Assembly (NCBI GenBank): GCA_014190235.1
Contig: BJGC01000001.1
Location: 45,166 to 109,165 of the forward strand
Length of the DNA: 64,000 nt
DNA from: Actinomycetes bacterium
GTDB taxonomy: Bacteria > Actinomycetota > Acidimicrobiia > Acidimicrobiales > Ilumatobacteraceae
Reading direction: 5' to 3'
The notes beneath the pieces are model-generated. The model was not told where the DNA came from and made no database searches. It saw only the letters and a list, made by a program, of their open reading frames with translations. This document shows, one piece after another, positions 1 to 8,827 of the stretch; positions within the stretch are counted from its first letter, which is position 1; every line of letters starts with the position of its first letter. A program made the translations under genes and the position numbers.

Positions 1-555
1 GCCAAAGAAGACTGGGTTCTTTGCACAACTGCTCGTGAGGGCGCCAAACTTCAAGGCTTTGTGTTCACCACGCTTGAGCGCATTGGCGGTACACCTTGTG
101 TATTGCTTGGCGTCATGAGTATTAAAAAAACTCCAAAGCGTGAATCGGTGTTAAAAGGGCTGATGGCCGAAACTTTCCACCGCGCATTAATGGCGTTCCC
201 CGACGAAGATGTTGTGGTCGGATCTCGTTTTGCTCATGTCGGCGGAATGGATGCGTTTAACTCGCTCACGGAGATGATCCCACGACCCGGACATCGAGCG
301 GTTGGTGAAGAGCGAGCATGGGGCCGACGTCTGGCGCGTCGATTTGGTGTTGACGTGAACTATGACGAGCAAAACTTTATTGTTAGTGCGAATGGTCAGT
401 CAGGTTTTATTGACTACGACTCAGTCAAGCCTGAAAAGATAAAGCCCGAGATTGCTGAACAGTTCTCGTTAGTCAATGAAAAAAAAGGTGGAGTTCTGAT
501 TGTTCATGGATGGACAATGACTGAGAGCCTCGTAAAGTTGGGCGCTCGCGCCTAA
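1..555 (+). CDS. Uncharacterised protein, 5' end outside window
   Basis: The reading frame is open from the first base of the window, so the start lies upstream and only the last 184 codons are present. I do not recognise the family. The visible part is soluble, with no membrane segment. It has a beta-strand-like stretch (PCVLLGVMSI), then a charged helix, a central section rich in Phe, His and Arg, and a C-terminal strand (GGVLIVHGW). That mix of strands and amphipathic helices would fit an acetyltransferase-like (GNAT) fold, but no acetyl-CoA loop can be identified, so this is only a guess. The nitroreductase gene follows 10 bases after the stop, probably in the same transcript. Confidence 0.6.
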   Translation, partial: AKEDWVLCTTAREGAKLQGFVFTTLERIGGTPCVLLGVMSIKKTPKRESVLKGLMAETFHRALMAFPDEDVVVGSRFAHVGGMDAFNSLTEMIPRPGHRAVGEERAWGRRLARRFGVDVNYDEQNFIVSANGQSGFIDYDSVKPEKIKPEIAEQFSLVNEKKGGVLIVHGWTMTESLVKLGARA

Positions 556-565
556 CGAGTTGAAC

Positions 566-1165
566 ATGGAATTTAGCGAGGTTGTTCGCACGCGGCGAAT
601 GACACGCTCATTTGCCACAACACCGGTCTCTCGAGAGATCTTGCGCAACTGTGTTGATCTGGCCTCTCGTGCACCAAGCGCAGGCAAAACACAAGGCTGG
701 AACTTACTCGTGCTTGAGGGTGATCAGACGAAGAAATTTTGGGATGCGACGCTTCCGCTTGAGCGTCGGTCACAATTTGCTTGGCCACATTTGCTTGATG
801 CACCTGTGATCGCTTTGCCATTTGCCGACCCCGACGCCTATGTGGCGAGATACAGCCAAGCAGATAAGACGCATGCTGATTTAGGCGAAGTAGGTAACTG
901 GCCAACTCCGTACTGGACCATCGATGCTTCTTTTGCGGTGATGACTTTTTTGCATGCAACGCATGACGCTGGGTTAGCGGCGTTGTTTTTTGCAGTCTTT
1001 AACGGGGCCGAAGAACTACGCCTGGCACTTGGTGTGCCCCCGAATATGCAACTACTCGGAGCGATTGCTACCGGTTACGCGGGAACAGATGTGCAAAAAG
1101 GTGCCAGTGCTCGCCGCCCCAGGCGAGCGCCAGATGAAATTATCCGCTGGAATCAGTGGTCGTAA
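566..1165 (+). CDS. Nitroreductase family protein
   Basis: A 199-residue protein of the FMN-dependent nitroreductase family, which reduces nitro compounds, quinones or similar substrates with NAD(P)H. The N-terminus has the family hallmark of a basic phosphate-binding stretch (VVRTRRMTRSF, residues about 6-16), followed by the conserved SRAPSAGKTQGW region (about 36-47), which contributes to FMN binding. Near the C-terminus a glycine-rich segment (LLGAIATGY) matches the last strand of the fold. The substrate cannot be told from sequence. I chose the ATG at 566 over the TTG at 560 because it gives the usual short N-terminus. The last 26 bases overlap the end of the convergent minus-strand gene. 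Confidence 0.8.
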   Translation: MEFSEVVRTRRMTRSFATTPVSREILRNCVDLASRAPSAGKTQGWNLLVLEGDQTKKFWDATLPLERRSQFAWPHLLDAPVIALPFADPDAYVARYSQADKTHADLGEVGNWPTPYWTIDASFAVMTFLHATHDAGLAALFFAVFNGAEELRLALGVPPNMQLLGAIATGYAGTDVQKGASARRPRRAPDEIIRWNQWS

Positions 1166-3134
1166 GTGCGGTACGCAGATCATCCACCGTGTTGGATGGG
1201 GTGTTGCAAGAGTAATCACGGCATACATATGCAAGATGTGGAGCACGATGTTGCCAGAGGGGCGAGTCGTAGGTTTGTCCCCACGCAATAACGGCAGTTG
1301 GTCGCCACGTTGAGCGAACATGAGCGAGTAAGTCAGGTCGATCACCAGTGATAACTATTTGGGTGATGCCGACATGATACGTATGCAAAGAAAGTAAGTA
1401 ATTACAAAAGGCTGTTGGTGCACTATTTGCAACACCTGCAAGCAAGGCCAAGATTTGCTGTGCGTGGTCGTGATACATGTTGTTGCCAGTGAGCGCCCCA
1501 AGACGTAGCAGCGCAAGTGCGCCGCTTGAGTTCGCCGAAGGAGTGGCATTATCCATTAAATCTTTCTGACGCACCACGAGCTGTTCTCCGTCATTTGGTG
1601 ATGTGAAAAATCCGCCATTAACAGGATCCCAAAAATGATCAATCAGTGCGTCGGCAGTTGTGATTGCTGCGGTGATCCATTGCGCCTCACCTGTTGCTTC
1701 GGCAAGCCTTGTCATTGCGTCAACGACCTGTACATAGTCGTGGGCGAGTCCATGATGTCGAGCAGGTGGTGTGCCGTTGTCGTTCCAACTGCGTAGCCAG
1801 CGATGACCATCACGCAAGTTATTCAATAAAAATTCTCCGTTTCGCCGCGCGGCAGATAACCAGTCGGGACGATCAAACGCAATTGCTGCTTCGCATAACG
1901 ACGCCAACATCATGGCGTTCCACTCCGTCAGGACTTTATTGTCAAGTCCAGGCATAGGGCGTCGTGAACGTGACTCAAATAACCGTATTCGCATCGCTTC
2001 AATGTCGTCTGGGCGAAGTATTTGAGTTCGCAAACTAAGGCGGTTCGGAATTGATACACCTTCAAAATTTCCGGTTTCAGAAATATCCCACCATTGATTT
2101 GCAGCATCAGAGTCGGCACCCAACACATCGGACACTTGTTGTTGTGTCCAGGTATAAAAAGCGCCCTCATGAGAGTGACCGTTTTCGTCAAGCGAATCTG
2201 CATCTTGTGCGCTAAACAATCCGCCATTGGAATGGGTAAGGTCACGCAGTAGATACGTTATTGTTTCGTCGACCACTTGGGCGTAACGGTCCTCGCCAAA
2301 AACCTGCCATGCATGTGTGTATACGCGCACCAGAAGCGCTTGGTCATACAACATCTTTTCAAAATGGGGTACGAGCCATTGTGTGTCGACGCTGTAGCGC
2401 GCAAAGCCCCCACCGAGATGGTCGTATATGCCACCAGCCGCCATGGCGTCAAGGGACGTCTGAATCATTGTGCGAGTAATGTCATCTTTTCTTTCGACAT
2501 AGGCGCGAAGTAAAAGATCAATTGCAAAAGTTGAAGGGAACTTCGGGGCTGTTCCAAAACCTCCCCATGTTGCATCAAAATTTGACGCCACTGATTTGAG
2601 TCCCGTCACAAGCAGAGCGTCGGCATCATAGGACTCGGCCGGGCTAATCAGAGCAGTGCGACCAAGAGCCTCCATGAGTGCTGTCACATTTTGAGCGACA
2701 TCGTCTTGTTTGTCTCTCCAGACCTGGGTGATGCCGTCCATCAACTGCATAAATGATGGTTTCGGGAAATATGTTCCACCATAAAAGGGTTCGCCAGTAG
2801 GAGTGAGAAACACAGTCATCGGCCATCCACCGCGCCCGGTCATGGCCTGAACGGCGTCCATGTAAATAGCGTCGACATCGGGTCTTTCTTCACGATCAAC
2901 TTTGACATTTACGAAGAGCGAATTCATCATGTCTGCAACTTCAGTATCTTCGAAACATTCATGCGCCATGACATGACACCAATGACATGCCGAATATCCG
3001 ACAGATAACAAAATTGGGACATTTCGTTGGACGGCCTCGGCAAACGCAGGAGCACCCCACTCTTGCCAGTGGACGGGATTGTCTTGATGTTGTCGCAAGT
3101 ATGGCGACGTCGACGACGCGAGGCGATTGGTCAT
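1140..3134 (-). CDS. Thioredoxin domain-containing protein (YyaL/DUF255 family)
   Basis: A 664-residue protein of the YyaL/spermatogenesis-associated protein 20 type. The N-terminal 160 residues form a thioredoxin-like DUF255 domain, with the characteristic ACHWCHVM motif giving a CxxC pair at Cys50 and Cys53, followed by VNVKVDREERPD and GGWPMTVFLTP. The rest resembles an alpha/alpha toroid of the kind found in sugar epimerases and glycosidases (for example EKMLYDQALL and KVLTEWNAMM). The length is normal for the family. The biochemical role is not settled in the literature. It starts 9 bases after the fabI stop on the same strand, so the two are probably co-transcribed. Its 3' end overlaps the convergent nitroreductase by 26 bases. 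Confidence 0.85.
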   Translation of the reverse strand: MTNRLASSTSPYLRQHQDNPVHWQEWGAPAFAEAVQRNVPILLSVGYSACHWCHVMAHECFEDTEVADMMNSLFVNVKVDREERPDVDAIYMDAVQAMTGRGGWPMTVFLTPTGEPFYGGTYFPKPSFMQLMDGITQVWRDKQDDVAQNVTALMEALGRTALISPAESYDADALLVTGLKSVASNFDATWGGFGTAPKFPSTFAIDLLLRAYVERKDDITRTMIQTSLDAMAAGGIYDHLGGGFARYSVDTQWLVPHFEKMLYDQALLVRVYTHAWQVFGEDRYAQVVDETITYLLRDLTHSNGGLFSAQDADSLDENGHSHEGAFYTWTQQQVSDVLGADSDAANQWWDISETGNFEGVSIPNRLSLRTQILRPDDIEAMRIRLFESRSRRPMPGLDNKVLTEWNAMMLASLCEAAIAFDRPDWLSAARRNGEFLLNNLRDGHRWLRSWNDNGTPPARHHGLAHDYVQVVDAMTRLAEATGEAQWITAAITTADALIDHFWDPVNGGFFTSPNDGEQLVVRQKDLMDNATPSANSSGALALLRLGALTGNNMYHDHAQQILALLAGVANSAPTAFCNYLLSLHTYHVGITQIVITGDRPDLLAHVRSTWRPTAVIAWGQTYDSPLWQHRAPHLAYVCRDYSCNTPSNTVDDLRTALTTTDSSG

Positions 3135-3143
3135 TGAAAAAAG

Positions 3144-3911
3144 TTATGCGCCAACGGCGTGATAGCCACCATCAACATGAATGATTTCTCCGGTTGTTGC
3201 CGGAAACCAATCAGAGAGCAGTGCGATACAGGCACGAGAGACTGGCTCGGTGTCTTTGACATCCCATCCGAGTGGCGCTCGTTGGGCCCATGAATCCTCA
3301 AAAGTCTGAAAACCGGGTATGGACTTTGCTGCCATCGTTTTTATTGGTCCAGCAGCAATCAGGTTGCATCGAATGCCACGTGGTCCGAGTTCTTTTGCCA
3401 GATAGCGGCTCGTGGACTCTAGGGCGGATTTTGCAACGCCCATCCAGTTGTATGCAGGCCACGCGACAGTGTTGTCAAAGTCCATTCCCACAATTGAAGA
3501 GCCACTTGTCATCAATGGCAAGAATGCGTCGACCAAAGTTTTAAGTGAGTACGCCGAGATTTGCATGGCGATGGCAACGTCAGGCCATTGCGCTGCAAGA
3601 AAATCATCACCAAGGCAAGCCTCGGGTGCAAAGCCAATTGAGTGCACGACGCCGTCTACGGTGCCCAGCGTTGCGGCAACGCTGCTTCGCACGGACTCAA
3701 TGTGTTCGCCAACAGTGACATCAAACTCAAAAACCTCAACTGGAGTATCGAGTCGTCGCGCCGTTCGTTGAGTGAGAGACAGTGCGCGACCAGCACCAGT
3801 CAGTACGACGGTTGCCCCTTCGCGCTGAGCGAGCTGCGCTACTCCAAAGGCAAGTGAGGCGTCCGTGAGTACCCCCGTAACAACGATTTTCTTTCCGGCG
3901 AGAATTCCCAT
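3144..3911 (-). CDS. fabI: Enoyl-[ACP] reductase (NADH), InhA type
   Basis: Cytosolic short-chain dehydrogenase that reduces the enoyl-ACP double bond in the last step of fatty acid elongation. The 255-residue product lines up with mycobacterial InhA from the first residue: a modified glycine motif with the TGVLTDASLAFG pattern, then GVVHSIGFAP, GSIVGMDFD, and the catalytic Tyr/Lys pair in YNWMGVAK (Tyr-x6-Lys), ending with LLSDWFPATTGEIIHVDGG. An in-frame ATG at 3941 would add 10 residues, but a TACCGT hexamer at 3919-3924 lies 7 bases before the ATG at 3911, and InhA begins at the equivalent position. It is divergent from npdG and upstream of the thioredoxin-domain gene. Confidence 0.92.
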   Translation of the reverse strand: MGILAGKKIVVTGVLTDASLAFGVAQLAQREGATVVLTGAGRALSLTQRTARRLDTPVEVFEFDVTVGEHIESVRSSVAATLGTVDGVVHSIGFAPEACLGDDFLAAQWPDVAIAMQISAYSLKTLVDAFLPLMTSGSSIVGMDFDNTVAWPAYNWMGVAKSALESTSRYLAKELGPRGIRCNLIAAGPIKTMAAKSIPGFQTFEDSWAQRAPLGWDVKDTEPVSRACIALLSDWFPATTGEIIHVDGGYHAVGA

Positions 3912-3918
3912 GCCTTGG

Positions 3919-3924
3919 ACGGTA
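3919..3924 (-). promoter_or_regulatory. Predicted -10 element of fabI
   Basis: On the minus strand the hexamer reads TACCGT and is 7 bases before the ATG at 3911. This fits the TANNNT-short-gap-start design repeated across the window and favours the shorter fabI product. No -35 match is evident. Confidence 0.5.
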
Positions 3925-3957
3925 GTGCGGCGGGGTGCCATGTGTAATGCTCTCCCA

Positions 3958-4632
3958 ATGCGAATTGGATTGATCGGCGGAACTGGACCAGCCGGAAGCG
4001 CCCTCGGGGCTCGTCTGGCCTCAGTGGGATATGAGGTTGTGATCGGATCACGAACCTTGGAGCGGGCCCAAGAGGTGTGCGCCGAAATGGCGACCAGATG
4101 GCCAGATCACACCCTCAGTATTAGCCCGGGAGACAATACGACTGCGGCAATGTGTGATGTTGTTGTGCTGGCAACCCCGTGGGATTCAGCCGCCACAACA
4201 GCAAAAGATCTGGCTGGTCCACTGCAGGGCAAAGTAGTGATCAGCATGGCCAATGCCTTGATCCGCGCAGGTCATGAGTTTCAGCCTTTATTGCCGCCTC
4301 GCGGAAGTGTCGCTGCCCATGTTCAGGCAGCGGTTCCGTTGAGTCGCGTTGTTGCGGCGTTTCATCATTTGCCAGCAAAAGAGCTTGGTCACTTGGGCGA
4401 ACCCATTGATAGCGATGTGTTGATTTGTTCAGATAACGCAGACGCGACAAAAATTGTGGCTGAGATTGTTGAGAAGATTCCAGGTTGTCGACCACTTGAT
4501 GCAGGGGAGTTGTCAAATGCAACCGCCATCGAAGCGTTTACTGCTGTGTTGTTGCAATTGAATGTTCGATATAAAACTCGTGTCGCCCCTCGACTCACTG
4601 GCATCAAGTCTGATCCAAGGGCTTCTGCATAA
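3958..4632 (+). CDS. npdG: NADPH-dependent F420 reductase
   Basis: A 224-residue oxidoreductase that moves hydride between NADPH and coenzyme F420. The N-terminus carries the dinucleotide-binding motif GLIGGTGPAGSALG (residues 4-17), and SRT at 31-33 gives the serine and arginine that select NADPH by holding its 2'-phosphate. Later segments VVLATPWDSA and VVAAFHHLPA match the F420-binding side of the family. Its presence implies that the cell makes F420, which agrees with the LLM-type gene at 11906-12820. Start: the ATG at 3958 matches the usual MRIGLIGGTG beginning; an in-frame ATG at 3940 is less likely. The next gene follows after 14 bases. Confidence 0.88.
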   Translation: MRIGLIGGTGPAGSALGARLASVGYEVVIGSRTLERAQEVCAEMATRWPDHTLSISPGDNTTAAMCDVVVLATPWDSAATTAKDLAGPLQGKVVISMANALIRAGHEFQPLLPPRGSVAAHVQAAVPLSRVVAAFHHLPAKELGHLGEPIDSDVLICSDNADATKIVAEIVEKIPGCRPLDAGELSNATAIEAFTAVLLQLNVRYKTRVAPRLTGIKSDPRASA

Positions 4633-4646
4633 CAAATGAGTCTGTT

Positions 4647-5771
4647 ATGACCATGAATTTATACGACACCGCACGGCAGGAGATTGTCCCGTTTACTCCA
4701 GGACCCACGGTTTTGATGTACACCTGCGGCATTACGCCGTATGACGCCACTCACTTAGGGCATGCGTCAACATTTTTGTTCTACGACATCTTGCAGCGAC
4801 GCCTCATCGATCTTGGCCATGAAGTGAAATGCGTTCGCAATGTCACCGATGTTGATGATCCACTTTTTGCTAAAGCCCGCCAACTTGGTGTGCATTATCT
4901 TGACCTCGCCGCAGGTGAAGAAACTCGATTCAATCAAGACATGGATGCACTAAACGCATTGCCCGTGTACAGCACTCCACGAGCGTCATCGGCAATCTCG
5001 GATATTCGGGGCTTTATCGGAATGGTGCTGGATCGTGGCTTTGCCTACACGGCAGGCGGATCTGTGTACTTTGATGTCTCAAAATCAGATTCCTTTGGTT
5101 CGATCTCTCACTATTCTCACGATGAAATGATTGAGTTAGCAGAACAACGTGGCGGAAATGTTCAAGACCCTAACAAGCGTCATCCACTAGATTTTGTGTT
5201 GTGGCATCCATCTGCACCTGATGAACCGAGTTGGGACACGATGTGGGGTCCTGGTCGACCTGGATGGCATATCGAATGTTCTGCGTTGGCTTTGCGTGAA
5301 CTCGGAACAACCATTGATCTGCATGGTGGCGGGTCCGACCTTATATTCCCGCATCACGAATGCGAACGGGCGCAATCAGAAGCAGCAACAGGTGAGCCGT
5401 TCGTCAGGCATTGGATGCATGTTGCGATGGTCTTTATGGACGGACAAAAAATGTCAAAGAGTTTAGGAAATTTGGTTTTTGTTGATGCGTTGCGCAAAAT
5501 TTGGGATCCACGAGTGATCCGACTTGGCGTCATCGAACATCACTATCGCACCGAATGGGAGTGGGACGACACAATTATGCCCCGTAATGCTGCGCGACTA
5601 GACGCTTGGCGCAAGAGTGTCGGCGGATCATCTGGCGACGTCTTAAGTGCTGTACGGATGAGCCTTGATGACGATCTCGATACCGTGGCTGCAGTTGCGC
5701 TCATTGATGCCGCGGCTCATGACGGGCAAGATGTCACAGCTTCGGCTGCGTTGCTTGGAGTTCTGCTCTAG
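4647..5771 (+). CDS. mshC: Cysteine:GlcN-Ins ligase (mycothiol biosynthesis), MshC-like
   Basis: A class I synthetase-fold enzyme that would activate cysteine with ATP and join it to glucosaminyl-inositol, the third step of mycothiol synthesis. It has the HIGH-type motif in CGITPYDATHLGH (Cys27 a likely zinc ligand), IECSALAL and HHECERAQ for the other zinc ligands, and KMSKSLGN. DVDDPLFAKA and the GITPYDATHLGH wording are typical of MshC rather than cysteinyl-tRNA synthetase, and there is no anticodon-binding domain. At 374 residues it is shorter than the usual MshC of about 410, the difference lying at the C-terminus. A shortened CysRS paralogue is the alternative. A second ATG lies two codons inside. 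Confidence 0.82.
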   Translation: MTMNLYDTARQEIVPFTPGPTVLMYTCGITPYDATHLGHASTFLFYDILQRRLIDLGHEVKCVRNVTDVDDPLFAKARQLGVHYLDLAAGEETRFNQDMDALNALPVYSTPRASSAISDIRGFIGMVLDRGFAYTAGGSVYFDVSKSDSFGSISHYSHDEMIELAEQRGGNVQDPNKRHPLDFVLWHPSAPDEPSWDTMWGPGRPGWHIECSALALRELGTTIDLHGGGSDLIFPHHECERAQSEAATGEPFVRHWMHVAMVFMDGQKMSKSLGNLVFVDALRKIWDPRVIRLGVIEHHYRTEWEWDDTIMPRNAARLDAWRKSVGGSSGDVLSAVRMSLDDDLDTVAAVALIDAAAHDGQDVTASAALLGVLL

Positions 5772-5812
5772 AGCATCTGACAATAGGCAAGTTGTCGCTG
5801 AGCCCAGTTCCC

Positions 5813-5818
5813 TAGACT
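5813..5818 (+). promoter_or_regulatory. Predicted -10 element of thrS
   Basis: TAGACT followed by exactly 6 bases and the thrS ATG. A transcription start 7 bases after the hexamer would fall on the A of the start codon, predicting a leaderless message. There is no purine-rich ribosome site of note. Confidence 0.6.
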
Positions 5819-5824
5819 AAAGAA

Positions 5825-7801
5825 ATGGCAGATATCTCCGTAACGCTTCCTGATGGCTCTGGGCGCCTCGTAGCGGATGGGTCGACAGTGCTTGATGTCG
5901 CAGCCTCAATCGGATCACGCCTTGCTCAGGCAGCAATTGCTGGAACAATCAATGGCGCAGATGTCGACGTGTCGACAGTCGTAAAGGATGGCGATGTCGT
6001 CGCTATCGTGACGACAAACTCTGACCAAGGTCGACACATCTTGCGGCATTCCACTGCGCATGTGTTAGCCCAAGCAGTGGTGCAACTTTTTCCAGGAGCG
6101 CATTACACGATTGGCCCCGCAATCGACGACGGTTTCTACTACGACTTTGCTTTGCCAAATTCGCAGACATTTAGTGATGACGACTTGCGCGTTATCGACA
6201 AGCGGATGCGCGAAATCGTGGCTGCTGGCCAGCCATTCGAGCGTTCAGAACTGAGCGCCGACGAGGCGCTGCTTGTATTTGCCGATCAGCCTTACAAGTG
6301 TGAAATTATCGAACGAGTTCGCAGCGGTGTTGCCGACGGATCAGATGCTGCCGAAGTTGGTGCTGCCGAAACGATCAGCGTCTATCGCAACACAGATTCG
6401 TTCTTAGACCTTTGTCTTGGACCACATGTCAGGACAACATCACAACTTGGTCATTTCGCTTTGATGAAAGTTGCAGGTGCGTATTGGCGCGGCAACGAAA
6501 AAGGACCAATGTTGCAGCGAATCTACGGAACCGCTTGGGAGAACGCTGCAGCACTCAAAGAACATCTCGTACGCCTCGAAGAAGCGGCCAAACGCGACCA
6601 CCGAAAACTTGCTGTTGAACTTGATCTTTTGTCTTTTCCCCAAGAACTCGGTGGTGGTTTAGCCGTCTGGCATCCACGCGGAGCCATCGTTCGAAAACTC
6701 ATGGAGGACTACAGCCGTCAACGCCATCTTGATGGTGATTATCAATTTGTATACACGCCGCATCTGGCCAACGCTCAACTCTTTGAGACATCAGGCCATC
6801 TTGATTTTTACGCCGACGGAATGTATCCACCAATGGAAATGGACAACGGGGTGTATTACCCCAAGCCAATGAATTGTCCAATGCATTGCCTCATCTTTGA
6901 TGGTCGTCAGCGCAGTTATCGAGAACTACCGATGCGGTTGTTTGAACTCGGAACCGTGTATCGCTACGAACGTGCCGGCACGCTGCACGGGTTGCTTCGG
7001 ATCCGTGGATTCACTCAAGACGATAGCCATATCTTTTGTACAGAGGATCAGATGGCCGATGAGATTACCTCGCTGCTTGATTTTGTGATGTCTGTGTTGC
7101 GACGCTTTGGCTTTTACGATTTCGAATTCAACTTGTCTACTCGTAACCCGGTCAAATCGGTCGGCAGTGACGACATCTGGGAAAAGGCAACCGCCGCACT
7201 AGCCGAAGCACTTCATCGCCATGGTGTCGAATACAAAATCAAAGAAGGCGATGCTGCTTTCTATGGCCCCAAAATTGACCTTGATGTGCGCGATGCCATT
7301 GGTCGCAAATGGCAGTTGAGCACAATTCAGTGCGACTTCAACCTGCCAGAGCGGTTTGGTTTGGAGTACGTCGGATCAGACAGTGCACGTCATCGACCAA
7401 TCATGTTGCATCGCGCGTTATTTGGTTCAGTAGAGAGATTCTTTGGAGTTTTACTTGAGCACTACGCGGGCGCTTTCCCGGCGTGGTTGTCACCTGTGCA
7501 GGCAAGAGTTCTGCCTGTTGCGTCTGCTCACGAGGACTATGCCCGCACTGTATTGAACAGGCTCAAGAAAAGTGGTTTTAGGGCGGACATGACTGCCGCT
7601 GATGAGCAACTCGGAAAACGTATTCGTAATTCTAAATTAGAAAAAATTCCGTACGTGTTGGTTGTTGGCGATGATGATGTCGCCAATGACACGGTTGGCG
7701 TTAATCCACGAGGAGGCGAAGTCGAACGCGATGTTGCTGTCGAGGCATTCATCCAGAGACTTGACGCCGAAGTTCTCGATGGTCAAAGTGGTGGCGAATG
7801 A
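5825..7801 (+). CDS. thrS: Threonine--tRNA ligase
   Basis: Charges tRNA-Thr with threonine in the cytosol. The 658-residue protein has all the expected parts in order: an N-terminal TGS domain (about 1-62), an editing domain starting with HSTAHVLAQAV (a zinc-type HxxxH pair), and the class II catalytic core with KPMNCPMHC (zinc cysteine), motif 2 around RYERAGTLHG and motif 3 around HRALFGSVERFFG, then an anticodon-binding domain from about 555 on. The start is fixed by the TAGACT hexamer 6 bases upstream. Its stop overlaps the HIT gene (ATGA). The order thrS-HIT-pgsA-patA-pimA is the one found in mycobacteria. Confidence 0.97.
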   Translation: MADISVTLPDGSGRLVADGSTVLDVAASIGSRLAQAAIAGTINGADVDVSTVVKDGDVVAIVTTNSDQGRHILRHSTAHVLAQAVVQLFPGAHYTIGPAIDDGFYYDFALPNSQTFSDDDLRVIDKRMREIVAAGQPFERSELSADEALLVFADQPYKCEIIERVRSGVADGSDAAEVGAAETISVYRNTDSFLDLCLGPHVRTTSQLGHFALMKVAGAYWRGNEKGPMLQRIYGTAWENAAALKEHLVRLEEAAKRDHRKLAVELDLLSFPQELGGGLAVWHPRGAIVRKLMEDYSRQRHLDGDYQFVYTPHLANAQLFETSGHLDFYADGMYPPMEMDNGVYYPKPMNCPMHCLIFDGRQRSYRELPMRLFELGTVYRYERAGTLHGLLRIRGFTQDDSHIFCTEDQMADEITSLLDFVMSVLRRFGFYDFEFNLSTRNPVKSVGSDDIWEKATAALAEALHRHGVEYKIKEGDAAFYGPKIDLDVRDAIGRKWQLSTIQCDFNLPERFGLEYVGSDSARHRPIMLHRALFGSVERFFGVLLEHYAGAFPAWLSPVQARVLPVASAHEDYARTVLNRLKKSGFRADMTAADEQLGKRIRNSKLEKIPYVLVVGDDDVANDTVGVNPRGGEVERDVAVEAFIQRLDAEVLDGQSGGE

Positions 7802-8301
7802 CATTCGAACAATTGTGGAACGGATGGAGAGCACAATATATTGCCTCTGCGCAGACAGGTACTTCTAGAGTGGGTGCATCCGTGTTTACTCAGATTCTTC
7901 AATCGGGACTATCAGATGTCGACTCCAACATTGTGCATCGTGGGGAAAAGGTATTTGCCATCTTGAATGCATTTCCTTACAGCACGGGACATGTTTTGGT
8001 CTTGCCTTATCGCGAAGTGTCTGACTTAGAAGATCTTGATGCAGCAGAGTCAGTCGAACTATGGGCAACAGTCACTCAATCAGTGCGAGCAATCAAAGTG
8101 TCGCATCAGCCACATGCCGTAAATGTTGGGATCAATCTTGGTACTGCTGCCGGTGGTTCTATCTCTGAACACCTGCATGTGCATGTAGTCCCGCGCTGGA
8201 ACGGAGACTCCAACTTCATGACCTCGGTTGCCAATACACGAACACTGCCTGAACCACTTGTAGATACAGCACACAAGATTCGTGCGGCGTGGCCCGACTG
8301 A
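7798..8301 (+). CDS. HIT family nucleotide-binding protein
   Basis: A 167-residue histidine-triad protein, probably a nucleotidyl hydrolase or diadenosine-tetraphosphate phosphorylase. The triad is clear in EHLHVHVVPRW near the C-terminus, preceded by a nucleotide-binding region (HRGEKVFAILNAFPYSTGH) and NVGINLGTAAGGS. The roughly 45-residue N-terminal extension is typical of the actinobacterial form next to thrS and pgsA. The ATG overlaps the thrS stop by 4 bases, so translation is probably coupled. The true substrate cannot be read from the sequence. Confidence 0.9.
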   Translation: MTFEQLWNGWRAQYIASAQTGTSRVGASVFTQILQSGLSDVDSNIVHRGEKVFAILNAFPYSTGHVLVLPYREVSDLEDLDAAESVELWATVTQSVRAIKVSHQPHAVNVGINLGTAAGGSISEHLHVHVVPRWNGDSNFMTSVANTRTLPEPLVDTAHKIRAAWPD

Positions 8302-8317
8302 GCAAGGATTGACAGTC

Positions 8318-8803
8318 ATGAGTGATGAACTTCGTGATCAGCTTCCGGCAGATCTCAACATGGTCGACTACGTGGGTGCGTATATGTTCCCCGACAACAG
8401 TCGCAGACGTATTCCAGGTGGGATTTACTGTGTCGTCGCAGTTGTGTTGTTCGCAACTTGGCTGGCCACTAAGGATGCAACGGTGTTGTTGAATGACGGA
8501 TTACTGATTGGCGCGGGTGTCCTCGGGGTTGTCGGCGTGTTTAGTCTCACAAGTGGTTGGCGAATGACCATCGACGAAAAAGAGGCGTTGGTGCTAGCAA
8601 CAGCATCAGTTGGATTTGTTGTTGGCCACGCCTCGGCACAGCAAGTTTGGCGCGGATTTCGCAGTCGGCCGACATGGCGAATATTTGTTTACGACGCTCA
8701 AGAACCGCCTGTTCAGCGTGGATTAGTGCTCGTCGACGCCGTTGATGGTCGGGTAGTTGAGAGTTTGACTCAGGATAACCCCGAAGTACCACTCGGCTCC
8801 TAA
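8318..8803 (+). CDS. Hypothetical membrane protein between HIT gene and pgsA
   Basis: Not recognised. The 161-residue product has a short soluble N-terminus and two hydrophobic segments close together (about residues 32-49, GGIYCVVAVVLFATWLA, and about 58-77, GLLIGAGVLGVVGVFSL). A cytosolic or surface domain of about 80 residues follows, containing the aromatic run PTWRIFVYDAQEPP. Two transmembrane segments plus a small C-terminal domain suggest an inner-membrane anchored protein. Its place between the HIT gene and the phospholipid synthase suggests a link to envelope lipid synthesis, but that is inference. The ATG at 8318 is preferred because the ORF extension upstream overlaps the HIT gene. 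Confidence 0.65.
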   Translation: MSDELRDQLPADLNMVDYVGAYMFPDNSRRRIPGGIYCVVAVVLFATWLATKDATVLLNDGLLIGAGVLGVVGVFSLTSGWRMTIDEKEALVLATASVGFVVGHASAQQVWRGFRSRPTWRIFVYDAQEPPVQRGLVLVDAVDGRVVESLTQDNPEVPLGS

Positions 8804-8813
8804 GGCTCTGGGC

Positions 8814-8819
8814 TAGCGT
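8814..8819 (+). promoter_or_regulatory. Predicted -10 element of pgsA
   Basis: TAGCGT followed by 8 bases and the ATG at 8828; a near-leaderless start is predicted. Confidence 0.4.
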
Positions 8820-8827
8820 TCTCACAG

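Noticed and set aside
3912-3941. Longer fabI start at ATG 3941
   Set aside because: GGAGAG is well placed for it, but InhA homologues begin at the 3911 position and the TACCGT box favours 3911. Kept as an alternative only.
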